The notes: a model not told the origin generated them from the letters alone. A stretch of DNA of 35,535 nt from Clostridia bacterium (GCA_900753295.1 CAADYQ010000015.1:1-35535); one strand, 5' to 3'; numbered from the stretch's first letter, positions 1 through 7,920 are shown. Numbers and translations: made by a program.

Positions 1-37
1 ATGTCTGGGAAGGTGGCACGCTACGATTTTAGATGCG

Positions 38-174
38 CTTGGCGTTAAGACGCGAAGCGGCTTAACTCGGCAGGGTAACCGAACCTTGAAATCTGCACTA
101 CACTAAATTCCCTGCCTACGGATAGAGGAGGTAAGTTGAAAGATTTTCGCGTCAGCGGAAATCTACCTTACATT
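38..174 (+). repeat. Composite three-hairpin intergenic repeat, copy A
   Basis: Three hairpins follow one another. Hairpin 1 is gttaag (44-49) with cttaac (61-66). Hairpin 2 is ggcaggg (69-75) with ccctgcc (110-116), and its long loop ends in actaaatt. A conserved block cggatagaggaggt (118-131) comes next. Hairpin 3 is agattttcgc (141-150) with gcggaaatct (155-164), enclosed by gtaag (131-135) and cttac (167-171). The same layout occurs on the minus strand at 7935-8067, and hairpins 1 and 2 recur on the minus strand at 7730-7802. No coding function is seen. It lies downstream of the nifJ stop codon. Confidence 0.75.
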
Positions 175-186
175 ACAATAACTTTG

Positions 187-260
187 GTCAAGGCGCGTAA
201 GCGACTTGACGAGGCGGGGTAATTGAGTTTCGGAATTTTATCACAACTATATTCCCCGCC
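187..260 (+). repeat. Two-hairpin intergenic repeat, copy B
   Basis: Stem 1 is gtcaag (187-192) with cttgac (205-210). Stem 2 is ggcgggg (213-219) with ccccgcc (254-260), with a loop ending in actatatt. Compared with copy A, stem 1 has C:G where A has T:A, and stem 2 has G:C where A has A:T, so pairing is kept while the sequence changes. The right flank, 268-285, is another small palindrome (atatcgc/gcgatat). Confidence 0.7.
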
Positions 261-294
261 GTATATCATATCGCGATAGCGATATATCATTCAA

Positions 295-336
295 GCCAAA
301 ACGGTTGCCGCGCGTTTGCGTGGCAACCGTTTTGGC
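295..336. repeat. Strong inverted repeat, 15-bp stem
   Basis: gccaaaacggttgcc (295-309) is perfectly complementary to ggcaaccgttttggc (322-336), with a 12-nt loop. The A-rich and T-rich stem ends could let it act as a terminator in either direction, but there is no separate U-tract. It sits between two groups of intergenic repeats downstream of nifJ. Confidence 0.6.
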
Positions 337-340
337 TGTA

Positions 341-524
341 GCTCTTCACTTTGGCTAAGGCGCATGGTCGTGCGCCTTAGCGAGCGAGGAAACCGGACTA
401 AGAAATCTATCCTATACTAAATTCCGTAGTCTGCGCTCTTCACTTTGGCTAAGGCGCACGGTCGTGCGCCTTAGCGAGCGAGGAAACCGGACTGAGAATC
501 TATCCTATACTAAATTCCGAGCGG
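341..524 (+). repeat. Tandem pair of about 94-bp hairpin repeats
   Basis: Unit 1 (341-434) and unit 2 (435-about 522) are nearly identical. Each has a perfect 11-bp stem gctaaggcgca/tgcgccttagc (354-364 with 371-381; 448-458 with 465-475). Each then has gaggaaaccggact and a segment ending ctatactaaattccg. The hairpin followed by a conserved 'actaaattcc' loop end is the same architecture as copies A and B. A possible second stem in unit 1 is cggact with agtctg. The second unit ends at the nifJ stop codon, so these hairpins may also serve as the 3' end of the nifJ transcript. No U-run follows either stem. Confidence 0.7.
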
Positions 525-3500
525 TTAGTCAAACAGTCTTCCGTACTTAAGCAGTCTTTCGTACTTTTCCTTGGCGGCGTTCTCTGCCTTGGCAAAGAGC
601 TTTTCCGCGCGCTCCGGGAACTGCTGTGCAAGTCTGCTGTAACGGGTCTCGCTGGTGATGAACTCACGATAATCGGCTGTGGGAGCCTTGGAGTCAACGG
701 TCAGCGGGTTCTTGCCCTCTGCCTTGAGCTGAGGATTGTAACGGAACATCTGCCAGTAGCCGGCATCGACCGCACGCTTCATCTCCTGCTGGCAGTTCTG
801 CATACCGCCCTTGACGCCGTGCATCTCGCAAGGCGCGTAGCCGATAACGAGCGACGGACCGTGATATGCTTCAGCCTCGGTGAGAGCCTTGAGCATCTGG
901 TTCATGTCAGCGCCCATAGCGACCTGTGCCACGTAAACGTAGCCGTAGGACATTGCGATCTCCGCAAGGTTCTTCTTGCCTATCGCCTTACCTGCTGCGG
1001 CAAACTGTGCCACCTGACCGATCTGGGATGCCTTGGATGCCTGTCCGCCGGTGTTGGAATACACCTCGGTATCAAAGACCATGACGTTGATATCCTCGCC
1101 GGAGGCAAGAACGTGGTCAAGTCCGCCAAAGCCGATGTCGTATGCCCAACCGTCGCCGCCGAAGATCCACACGGACTTCTTTGCGAGGTAATCCTTGCCT
1201 GCAAGTATCTCTGCGGCAAGAGTGCATGCCTCGCAGTCGCAGTTCTTGCCGGCAGCCTTCAGCTCCTTCATGTGAGCGAGCATTTCCTCTGCCTTGTCGC
1301 CGAATTGAGCCTTGCCCGCCTCGGAGGAAAGGAACTCGATGCCTTCATCGGCGGTGAGTATGCCGTCCTCAAGTGCGGCGATGAGCTTTTCGGTAGCAGC
1401 CTCATTGGTCTTGCCGTCATCGTAGCTTGCCAGCCACTCGGCGGCGGCAGCCTTGATATCGTCGGTCGCCCAGATGGAAGCGAGCTTCTCTACCTTGCCC
1501 TTGAGCGCCTCGCGGATGGTCTTCTGACCGAGATAGATACCGAGACCGTGCTCGGCGTTGTCCTCGAAGAGGGAGTTAGCCCACGCGGGACCTCTGCCTG
1601 TTTCGCGGTTGACGGTGTAAGGAGTAGCAGGCGCGGAGCCGCCCCAGATGGAGGAGCATCCGGTCGCGTTGGAGATATACATTCTTTCGCCGAAGAGCTG
1701 TGTTACGATCCTTGCATAGGATGTCTCGGCGCAGCCCGCGCAGGAGCCGGAGAACTCAAGCAGCGGCTGCTTGAACTGGCTGCCCTTTACGGTGGTGTTT
1801 ATAAGCTCGGGCTTCTCGGAGACGTGCGCAACAGCGTAGTCGAACGGAGCCTGCTGGTCGAGCTGAGTGGGCTGGAGGACCATCTCGATCGCGCTCTTTG
1901 CGGAGGCGAGCTTGGCGCTCTCCTTGGCTGCGGTCTTGGGATCGTACTCGGGATGCTCGGTGGCAACGGTCTTTGCGGCTGTCTCAAGCGCCTTCTTGGT
2001 AACGGGGCATGCCTTTACGCAAAGCGTGCAGCCCATGCAGTCCATCGGGCTTATCGCCATGGTGAACTTGTAGTTGGTCTTTATAACGGGCTTGGCAGTG
2101 AACTTGGTCGCGGCGGGTGCGGCGGCTGCTTCCTCCTCGGTCATAGCGAAGGGACGGATAGCGGCGTGCGGGCAAACGAACGCGCAGTTGTTGCACTGGA
2201 TGCAGTTTTCGGGCTTCCATGTGGGAACATAGACCGCAACACCGCGCTTTTCAAAGGCAGCGGCGCCCTGAGGATATGTACCGTCGGCACAATCCTTGAA
2301 TGCGGAAACGGGGAGCGAATCGCCGCGCATGGAGTCAACGGGCTCCACGATGCGGTTGACGAAATCTACAAGGTCCTTGCGGTCGCCGGTCGCTTCGGGC
2401 TTCGGAGCGTCGGGAGCGCAGGTCGCCCATGCGGCGGGAACGTCCACCTTGACCATTGCATCGGCTCCGGCATCGATGGCGGCGTAGTTGAGGTCAACGA
2501 TCGCCTGTCCCTTCTTGATGTAGGACTTGTACGCCATCTTCTTCATATACTCAATGGCTTCATCCTTGGGAAGAATGCCGGCGAGCGCGAAGAACGCGGA
2601 CTGGAGAACGGTGTTCTTTACCTTGGCGTTGCCGATGCGCTTGATGGCGATACCGGTACCGTCAATGATGTAGAAATTGATGTGGTTCTCGGCAAGGTAC
2701 TTCTTTACGGCTGCGGGAAGATGAGCGTCAAGCTCCTCGGGCTTCCACGCGCAGTCAAGCAGGAAGGTTCCGCCCGGCTTTACATCCTGCACCATGTCGT
2801 ACTTGTCAAGATAAGCATGGTTGTGGCAGGCAACAAAGTCCGCCTTGTTGATGTAGTAGGGGCTCTTTATGGGGTTATCGCCAAAGCGCAGGTGCGAGAT
2901 GGTGATACCGCCGGTCTTTTTGGAGTCGTACTGGAAGTACGCCTGAATGTACTTATCGGTGTGGTCGCCGATGATCTTGATGGAGTTCTTGTTTGCGCCG
3001 ACGGTTCCGTCGCCGCCAAGACCCCAGAACTTGCAGGAGATCGTTCCGGCGGCTGCGGTGTCGGGCACGGCGTGCTCGGCAAGGGAGTGACCGGTAACGT
3101 CGTCAACTATGCCGATGGTGAAGCCCTGCTTCGGCTTATCGGCGGCAAGGTTCTCGTAAACGGCAAAGATGGAGGCGGGGGTGGTGTCCTTGGAGCCGAG
3201 ACCGTAACGGCCGCCGACTACCTCGATGTTACCTCTGCCCTCGCGGGAGAGAGCGGCAACAACGTCAAGGTAAAGAGGCTCGCCGAGAGCGCCCGGCTCT
3301 TTGGTGCGGTCAAGGACCGCGATCTTCTTTACACTTGCGGGTATCGCCTCTGCGAGCTTGTCCGCGCAGAAGGGACGGTAAAGTCTTACCTTTACAAGGC
3401 CGACCTTCTCGCCGTGTGCGTTGAGGTAATCAATGACTTCCTCGGCAACGTCGCAGACCGAGCCCATGGCAACGATAACGCGCTCGGCATCGGGTGCGCC

Positions 3501-4319
3501 GTAGTAGTTGAAGAGACGGTAATCGGTACCGAGCTTCTCGTTGACCTTGTTCATATAGCTCTCGACGATAGCCGGGAACTTGTCGTAGTAGGTGTTACAT
3601 GCCTCGCGGTGCTGGAAGAAGATATCGCCGTTTTCGGCAGAGCCGCGGAGAACGGGATGATCGGGGTTGAGAGCGCGGGCGCGGAACGCCTTGATGGCAT
3701 CCCAGTTCACCATATCCTTGAGATCTTCGAGCTCCCAAACGTTGATCTTCTGGATCTCGTGGGATGTACGGAAGCCGTCAAAGAAGTTAAGTACGGGAAC
3801 TCTGCCCTCGATGGCGGCAAGATGCGCCACGGCGCCGAGGTCCATTATCTCCTGCTGGTTGGTCTCGCAAAGCATTGCGTAACCGGTCTGGCGACATGCG
3901 TAAACGTCGGAATGATCGCCGAAGATGTTCAGCGCGTGCGAAGCTACGCAGCGGGCGGAAACATGTATAACGCCGGGGAGAAGCTCGCCCGCCATTTTAT
4001 ACATATTGGGGATCATAAGAAGCAGACCCTGAGAAGCGGTGTATGTGGTGGTAAGAGCACCTGCGGCAAGAGAGCCGTGTACGGCACCCGCGGCACCCGC
4101 CTCGGACTGCATCTCGATCATTTTTACTCTCTCACCGAAAATGTTGCGTGCGGGCTTGCCGAGCAGGTTTTTGTCGGTAGCCGACCATGTGTCGGTGATC
4201 TCTGCCATAGGGCTTGAGGGAGTGATGGGGTAGATGGCGGCGACTTCGGTGAAGGCATACGATACGTGTGCCGCAGCGGTGTTGCCGTCCATTGAAAGCT
4301 TAGGACGTTTGATTGCCAT
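525..4319 (-). CDS. nifJ: Pyruvate:ferredoxin (flavodoxin) oxidoreductase
   Basis: Single-chain, cytoplasmic PFOR. It oxidises pyruvate with CoA to acetyl-CoA and CO2 and passes electrons to ferredoxin or flavodoxin. The N-terminal half carries the pyrimidine-binding and CoA-binding domains. Two ferredoxin-type 4Fe-4S motifs are visible: C706-x2-C709-x2-C712-x3-C716-P and C761-x2-C764-x2-C767-x3-C771-P. The TPP domain follows, with CAGC (C860, C863) binding the proximal cluster, the GDGWAYD motif near residue 1054, and YSNTGGQ after it. At 1264 residues it is longer than the usual 1170-1200. The extra length appears to lie in an Ala/Lys-rich stretch after the second cluster motif and in the helical insert at about 910-1030. 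The ATG has GGAGG ahead of it, and a sigma-A-like promoter lies 55 bp upstream. The identification is firm. Confidence 0.98.
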   Translation of the reverse strand: MAIKRPKLSMDGNTAAAHVSYAFTEVAAIYPITPSSPMAEITDTWSATDKNLLGKPARNIFGERVKMIEMQSEAGAAGAVHGSLAAGALTTTYTASQGLLLMIPNMYKMAGELLPGVIHVSARCVASHALNIFGDHSDVYACRQTGYAMLCETNQQEIMDLGAVAHLAAIEGRVPVLNFFDGFRTSHEIQKINVWELEDLKDMVNWDAIKAFRARALNPDHPVLRGSAENGDIFFQHREACNTYYDKFPAIVESYMNKVNEKLGTDYRLFNYYGAPDAERVIVAMGSVCDVAEEVIDYLNAHGEKVGLVKVRLYRPFCADKLAEAIPASVKKIAVLDRTKEPGALGEPLYLDVVAALSREGRGNIEVVGGRYGLGSKDTTPASIFAVYENLAADKPKQGFTIGIVDDVTGHSLAEHAVPDTAAAGTISCKFWGLGGDGTVGANKNSIKIIGDHTDKYIQAYFQYDSKKTGGITISHLRFGDNPIKSPYYINKADFVACHNHAYLDKYDMVQDVKPGGTFLLDCAWKPEELDAHLPAAVKKYLAENHINFYIIDGTGIAIKRIGNAKVKNTVLQSAFFALAGILPKDEAIEYMKKMAYKSYIKKGQAIVDLNYAAIDAGADAMVKVDVPAAWATCAPDAPKPEATGDRKDLVDFVNRIVEPVDSMRGDSLPVSAFKDCADGTYPQGAAAFEKRGVAVYVPTWKPENCIQCNNCAFVCPHAAIRPFAMTEEEAAAAPAATKFTAKPVIKTNYKFTMAISPMDCMGCTLCVKACPVTKKALETAAKTVATEHPEYDPKTAAKESAKLASAKSAIEMVLQPTQLDQQAPFDYAVAHVSEKPELINTTVKGSQFKQPLLEFSGSCAGCAETSYARIVTQLFGERMYISNATGCSSIWGGSAPATPYTVNRETGRGPAWANSLFEDNAEHGLGIYLGQKTIREALKGKVEKLASIWATDDIKAAAAEWLASYDDGKTNEAATEKLIAALEDGILTADEGIEFLSSEAGKAQFGDKAEEMLAHMKELKAAGKNCDCEACTLAAEILAGKDYLAKKSVWIFGGDGWAYDIGFGGLDHVLASGEDINVMVFDTEVYSNTGGQASKASQIGQVAQFAAAGKAIGKKNLAEIAMSYGYVYVAQVAMGADMNQMLKALTEAEAYHGPSLVIGYAPCEMHGVKGGMQNCQQEMKRAVDAGYWQMFRYNPQLKAEGKNPLTVDSKAPTADYREFITSETRYSRLAQQFPERAEKLFAKAENAAKEKYERLLKYGRLFD

Positions 4320-4352
4320 TGGCTTTTCCTCCGATATATAAAAAATTTAATG

Positions 4353-4371
4353 TTGTCAAAATGACTCACAA
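4353..4371 (-). promoter_or_regulatory. Imperfect Rex-like palindrome upstream of nifJ
   Basis: Read on the minus strand, TTGTGA and TGACAA half-sites lie just downstream of the nifJ -10 box. The known Rex operator is an 18-bp palindrome starting TTGT and ending ACAA. This site is 19 bp, so the spacing is one base too long. It is plausible only because NAD-redox control of pyruvate metabolism by Rex is common in clostridia. Confidence 0.25.
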
Positions 4372-4374
4372 TAT

Positions 4375-4403
4375 ATTATACAGCTTTCGGGGAAAAAAGT
4401 AAA
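4375..4403 (-). promoter_or_regulatory. Sigma-A-type promoter of nifJ
   Basis: On the minus strand the -35 box is TTTACT (4403-4398), followed by a 17-bp spacer and a consensus -10 box TATAAT (4380-4375). The predicted leader is about 50 nt and ends in the GGAGG ribosome binding site before nifJ. Confidence 0.65.
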
Positions 4404-4500
4404 GGGTTTTCAGTGAATTTTGTCGCATAAATATCATGCAAACGGGGAAATGCGTGGTTAAAAGCACGAACAAAAACAGCCAAAAAAACGCCCGCTCCTA

Positions 4501-4529
4501 TTGACAGCGGGCGCGTGGCGGATTATAAT
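4501..4529 (+). promoter_or_regulatory. Perfect consensus sigma-A promoter
   Basis: TTGACA (4501-4506), a 17-bp spacer and TATAAT (4524-4529) match the housekeeping promoter at every position. Transcription should begin near 4536, about 28 nt before the ATG of the hydrolase at 4564. It also argues against an upstream TTG start at 4501, which would lie inside the promoter. Confidence 0.85.
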
Positions 4530-4563
4530 CATATTGAAGAAATTCGCGAAAGGACGAAAAACA

Positions 4564-5331
4564 ATGAAGCTCACATTTCTCGGCTCCGGGCACGGCGTGC
4601 CGTCGCCCGACCGTCACTGCTCCGCAACCCTGCTTGAGGTGGGAGGCAAAAGATATCTTATCGACGCGGGCGCTCCCGTGGTCGATATAATGCGCGCGCG
4701 CGGCATACCCGTGGACGGTCTTACGGCGGTTTTTGTCACGCACCGCCACAGCGACCACACCTTCGGTCTGCCGATGCTCGTGAACATCACCACATGGTTC
4801 TACAAAAACGCCGATTACGATATATTCCTGCCCGAGCAGATATGCGTCGATGCGATACACATGATGATACTCGCCTCGCTCTCGGGTCCGGACGACGAGC
4901 GCGTAAGGATGCACGTTTTCGGCGCCGGCGAGGTATATTCCGACGATACCGTCACCGTCCGCGCCATTCCGACCGATCACATGAACGGCTTGCACCCGTC
5001 GTATGCCTTTGTGATAGACGCCTCCGGCGAGGGCGCGGGCGCCGACCGCGGCAAGCGCGTGATCTTTACCGGCGACCTGCATCAGGGCGACGCCGCCGAT
5101 TTCCCGGAGATCATAATGACCGAGCCGTCAACGATGCTCGTTTCCGAGCTGGTACATTTCAAGCCGGAAGTCATCATCCCGCGCTTTGAGGCGTGCCTTG
5201 CGGAGCAGATAACGGTGAATCACTATTTCGATCCCTCTCCGAAGTGTCCCGACCTTGAGGCGGTGCTGAAGGCGGGCGTGCATTCAAAGCCGATATGCCT
5301 TGCGCATGACGGCTACGAGGTGGAATTCTGA
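4564..5331 (+). CDS. Metallo-beta-lactamase-fold hydrolase, RNase Z-like
   Basis: A 255-residue soluble protein of the metallo-beta-lactamase superfamily. It opens with a beta strand and GSG turn (MKLTFLGSGHGVPSP), typical of the RNase Z and related branch. The metal-binding motif is H60-R-H62-S-D64-H65. A later GDLHQGD segment supplies the bridging Asp, and a C-terminal HD pair (AHDGY) may contribute the last ligand. It lacks the long exosite arm of tRNase Z, so the substrate cannot be stated; phosphodiesterase or another hydrolase role is possible. The ATG at 4564 is chosen because AAAGGA precedes it and a perfect promoter lies just upstream. It is transcribed divergently from nifJ and converges on spoIIR with only 22 bp between the stop codons. 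Confidence 0.85.
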   Translation: MKLTFLGSGHGVPSPDRHCSATLLEVGGKRYLIDAGAPVVDIMRARGIPVDGLTAVFVTHRHSDHTFGLPMLVNITTWFYKNADYDIFLPEQICVDAIHMMILASLSGPDDERVRMHVFGAGEVYSDDTVTVRAIPTDHMNGLHPSYAFVIDASGEGAGADRGKRVIFTGDLHQGDAADFPEIIMTEPSTMLVSELVHFKPEVIIPRFEACLAEQITVNHYFDPSPKCPDLEAVLKAGVHSKPICLAHDGYEVEF

Positions 5332-5353
5332 GCGTTTTTTGCTCACTTTATGC

Positions 5354-6016
5354 TCATCTTTTTCCCATCATCTCGCCGATAAGCTCAAGAATGCGAAAGC
5401 GTATGCGGTACTTCGGCGCATCCGTCTCGGTTATCACGCGGTACTGCTCGGGGGTAAAGCCCGCGGCGATGTAGTCGTTCCCGCCGGCGGGCGCGGCATC
5501 GGCGCGGTGCGCCGAGCGCTTTGCCGCCGAAAGGCAGAGCGACGGGAACAGCACGCACCACCAGTTCCTGCCCTCGCCGGAGCCGAGCACCACTCTCACC
5601 GACGTGTATCTTCCGGCGGGCAGGCGCACGCCGTCGTACTCGCGCGTGGGATAGTATTCTTCGCCTATCTCGACGCGCGCGCCGTATGACGCGCCGAGCG
5701 CCCCAAGGCGTTCATCCGCCGCCGCAAGAAGTTGCTGCGAACCGTCCGTGACGGCGCGGCGCGCCTCGTCAAAGTCGCGGCATCCGTCAAGCAGCGCGGG
5801 TATCACGTCAAGTATGGCATCGCGCACCGACAGCTTGACCGACTGATCGGCGGGGAGGTCGGAATCGGCGATAACATGCAGGCGCAGGACCTTTTTATAG
5901 ACCTCCGCTTCGCCGTGTATCGGCAAAAACGGAGCAATAATGGCAAAAAGGACAGCAAGGACGGCAACGGACAGAATGGCGCGGGCGGCTTTGCCGCAGT
6001 ATCTGAAATTTTTCAT
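5354..6016 (-). CDS. spoIIR: Stage II sporulation protein R
   Basis: SpoIIR is made in the forespore and secreted towards the mother cell. There it triggers SpoIIGA to process pro-sigma-E, so it couples the two compartments during sporulation. The 220-residue product has an N-terminal hydrophobic signal or anchor segment (about residues 11-33). The family core follows: LRLHVIADSD near residues 44-53, a DQSVKLSVRDAIL-type helix, and the diagnostic NWWCVLFPSLC motif near 157-167. The length is normal. A forespore sigma-F or sigma-G promoter is expected, but none could be assigned with confidence in the 90 bp upstream. The start ATG at 6014-6016 has a weak ribosome binding site. Its presence implies a spore-forming lineage. 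Confidence 0.96.
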   Translation of the reverse strand: MKNFRYCGKAARAILSVAVLAVLFAIIAPFLPIHGEAEVYKKVLRLHVIADSDLPADQSVKLSVRDAILDVIPALLDGCRDFDEARRAVTDGSQQLLAAADERLGALGASYGARVEIGEEYYPTREYDGVRLPAGRYTSVRVVLGSGEGRNWWCVLFPSLCLSAAKRSAHRADAAPAGGNDYIAAGFTPEQYRVITETDAPKYRIRFRILELIGEMMGKR

Positions 6017-6108
6017 TTTTCGTGCTCCACACAGGATATGATATGTAAAGCCGCGCCGTCTGTCCTATCGGTATATTATTTGCGCCCCGCGCACGGTTTA
6101 TTCAAAAA

Positions 6109-6155
6109 AACAGGTAGTGTTAAAAACTCAAATCGAGTTTTTAACACTACCTGTT
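6109..6155 (-). terminator. Hairpin terminator after the MATE gene
   Basis: Arms aacaggtagtgttaaaaactc (21 nt) at 6109-6129 and their exact complement at 6135-6155 form a 21-bp stem with a 5-nt loop. The stem contains A-runs and T-runs. It lies 18 bp beyond the MATE stop codon and 93 bp before the spoIIR start. It shares the core gttaaaaa(a)ctc/gagttttt(t)aac with the palindromes at 11262 and 31440. Confidence 0.8.
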
Positions 6156-6172
6156 ATTACATTACCGAGCCG

Positions 6173-7555
6173 TCACGCCGGCTCCGGCACGCTGCCTGCG
6201 CTTTTGCGCCAGGCGATGCAGAAGTACGTTATCTCGGCGATCGCCGTTATCGACCAGGAGAATATATAAAGCAGATAAAGCGACGGTATAGTGTGGAAAT
6301 GCGCAAATACGGTATACACCCATGCCACGCGGAAGACGCACGAGCCGAGTATGACTATCACCGTCGGCACAAGGCTCTTACCGAGTCCGCGCGAGGCTGC
6401 AATGGTGCAATCCATGAATGCAGACACCATATACGAAAATCCCATTATCATTATCCGGTGCATTCCCGCCGCCGCGACCTCCGGGTCGTGTGTGAATATA
6501 GCAAGGAACTGCTCGCCGAACACCATAAGCAATATTCCCAGCACCGCGCCCGCCACGAACGAGTAGCAAAGGCTGACTATGTAGCTCTTCATCACGCGGC
6601 GCCGCTTGCCCGCGCCGAGGTTTTGACCCATGAATATTGAGCACGCGGTATAAAATGCCGCCATTACATTATAAATTATCGCATCGGAATTCGCCGCGGC
6701 GGAGTTGCCCTCGACCATAACGTGGTCGAACGAGTTGACTCCCGACTGTATAAACAGGTTTGCGACCGCGAATATCGCGTTCTGAAACGCTGCGGGTATA
6801 CCGAGCGACAGTATGCTTGCCGCCTTGCCGCGGTATATGCGCACCCGGCGCCACGAAAATCCGCACATTCCCTTATCGTGCGAAAGGCGGATGAGTATCA
6901 GCGTTGCCGAAAGATACTGTGAGATAATGCTTGCCAGCGCCACGCCCTCCGCCGCCATTTTGCACACGATAACAAAAAACAAATTAAGGATAACGTTGAG
7001 CACGCCTGCGGCTGTAAGATAGACCAGCGGGCGGCGCGTGTCGCCCTCTGCGCTCAGGACCGCGTTACCGAAGTTGAATATTCCCAGTGCGGGCATACCG
7101 AGGGCGTATATCTTGAAATACAGCACCGCGCCGTCGATAAGCTCGTCCTTTGTTTTTATCAATGCAAGCATGGGATGCGCCAAAAAGAAGCACGCCACCG
7201 CTATCAGCACGCCCGCCGCGGTACATAGCACAAACGCCGTATGCACCGTTTCGGAGGTATCTTTTTTCTCTCCCGCACCTATGAACTGTGCCACGCGCAC
7301 GTTCACGCCGCTGCCCATTCCTATCAGCACGCCGGTAAACAGCGTTACGAGTATAGTTGTTGATCCGACCGAGCCGAGAGCCTGCGAGCTTGAAAAGTTA
7401 CCGACGACGGCGACGTCCGCCATATTGAACAGCACCTGCAAAAGCTGCGATGCCATAAGCGGCACGCTGAACAGGAATATCTTCCGCCAGAGCGAGCCTG
7501 TCGTCATATCCGCGTCATTTGTCGATGTGAAATTTTTATGTGTGAGTAATTTCAT
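6173..7555 (-). CDS. MATE family multidrug/cation efflux transporter
   Basis: A 460-residue integral membrane protein of the MATE family, which exports drugs or metabolites in exchange for Na+ or H+. It is almost entirely hydrophobic, with about twelve segments in two related six-helix halves. Typical family features are PLMASQLLQVLFNMADVAVVG in the first helices, the repeat-half equivalent around FQNAIFAVANLFIQSGVNS, and NLGAGKRRR on the loop before helix eight. The length is normal for the family. The ATG at 7553-7555 is supported by position but the ribosome binding site is weak; an internal ATG (MTTGSLWRK) is the alternative. It has its own promoter and a strong terminator, so it is probably monocistronic. 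The substrate cannot be predicted. Confidence 0.93.
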   Translation of the reverse strand: MKLLTHKNFTSTNDADMTTGSLWRKIFLFSVPLMASQLLQVLFNMADVAVVGNFSSSQALGSVGSTTILVTLFTGVLIGMGSGVNVRVAQFIGAGEKKDTSETVHTAFVLCTAAGVLIAVACFFLAHPMLALIKTKDELIDGAVLYFKIYALGMPALGIFNFGNAVLSAEGDTRRPLVYLTAAGVLNVILNLFFVIVCKMAAEGVALASIISQYLSATLILIRLSHDKGMCGFSWRRVRIYRGKAASILSLGIPAAFQNAIFAVANLFIQSGVNSFDHVMVEGNSAAANSDAIIYNVMAAFYTACSIFMGQNLGAGKRRRVMKSYIVSLCYSFVAGAVLGILLMVFGEQFLAIFTHDPEVAAAGMHRIMIMGFSYMVSAFMDCTIAASRGLGKSLVPTVIVILGSCVFRVAWVYTVFAHFHTIPSLYLLYIFSWSITAIAEITYFCIAWRKSAGSVPEPA

Positions 7556-7642
7556 ATTCCCAAAAGCAACGAAGGATGCTTCCTATCCTTCCCGTCTCCC
7601 TCCGTAAAGGCAAAAAATTGCCGCCCGACCGGCAGCACCAAT

Positions 7643-7671
7643 ATCATACCACAAAACCCTCTCCCCGTCAA
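7643..7671 (-). promoter_or_regulatory. Sigma-A-type promoter of the MATE gene
   Basis: On the minus strand TTGACG (7671-7666), a 17-bp spacer and TATGAT (7648-7643) form a good housekeeping promoter about 85 bp upstream of the MATE start codon. The intergenic copy of the argH-type repeat ends 5 bp upstream of the -35 box. Confidence 0.6.
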
Positions 7672-7675
7672 TGGT

Positions 7676-7725
7676 TTTTTATACTCGGGTGGATTTTCTT
7701 CAGATTTGTAGCTTTATACCCCGAT
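7676..7725 (-). repeat. Intergenic copy of the repeat found inside argH
   Basis: Read on the minus strand from 7725, it begins atcggggtat and ends ccacccgagtataaaaa. It aligns without gaps over 50 nt with argH copies at 9691-9740 and 9802-9851; about 40 of 50 positions match the second argH copy by hand count. Terminal tcggg and cccga can pair, giving a hairpin. It directly follows the two-hairpin repeat at 7730-7802 on the same strand. Confidence 0.75.
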
Positions 7726-7729
7726 GGTA

Positions 7730-7802
7730 GGCAGGGAATAAAGTATAAAGCAGATTTCAGCGTTCGGTTACCCTGCCGAGTTAAGCCGCTACGCGTCTTA
7801 AC
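7730..7802 (-). repeat. Two-hairpin intergenic repeat, copy E
   Basis: On the minus strand, stem 1 is gttaag (7802-7797, plus-strand cttaac) with cttaac (7785-7780). Stem 2 is ggcaggg (7777-7771) with ccctgcc (7736-7730). The loop between the stem 2 arms opens with taaccgaac and contains tgaaatctgc, almost as in copy A at 38-116. Copies A and E are the closest pair in the window and are in inverted orientation. Confidence 0.75.
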
Positions 7803-7886
7803 GCCAAGACAACATTTATCATTCGGTGCAGAGTTATATCTACTTCCTATCCTTAGTTACATCTGAACATGGGGGAACATACCAAT

Positions 7887-7920
7887 AAAAAGAGAGTAAA
7901 TTTATATCAGCTCTCTTTTT
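7887..7920. terminator. Terminator-like hairpin in the MATE-argG gap
   Basis: aaaaagagag (7887-7896) pairs with ctctcttttt (7911-7920), and more T residues follow. The 14-nt loop is A/T-rich. With A-tract and T-tract flanks it could stop transcription from either side, insulating the repeat block. No annotated transcript clearly reads into it. Confidence 0.45.

Noticed and set aside
341..524. CRISPR array
   Set aside because: There are only two units, each is nearly wholly repeat with no unique spacer between short repeats, and no cas gene is in the window.
500..697. A short minus-strand frame overlapping the nifJ 3' end
   Set aside because: It is out of frame within nifJ and the downstream repeats, with a Ser/Arg-rich composition typical of a shadow frame.
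819..4217. A very long open frame of 1132 codons on the plus strand opposite nifJ
   Set aside because: It is an antisense shadow caused by GC-rich codon bias in nifJ. It has no recognisable domain, no ribosome binding site and a Cys/Leu/Gly-rich composition without structure.
6017..6108. A forespore sigma-F promoter for spoIIR
   Set aside because: A TGAATA and a GG-rich, A/T-ending stretch are visible, but the spacing does not fit the sigma-F or sigma-G consensus, so no promoter was called.
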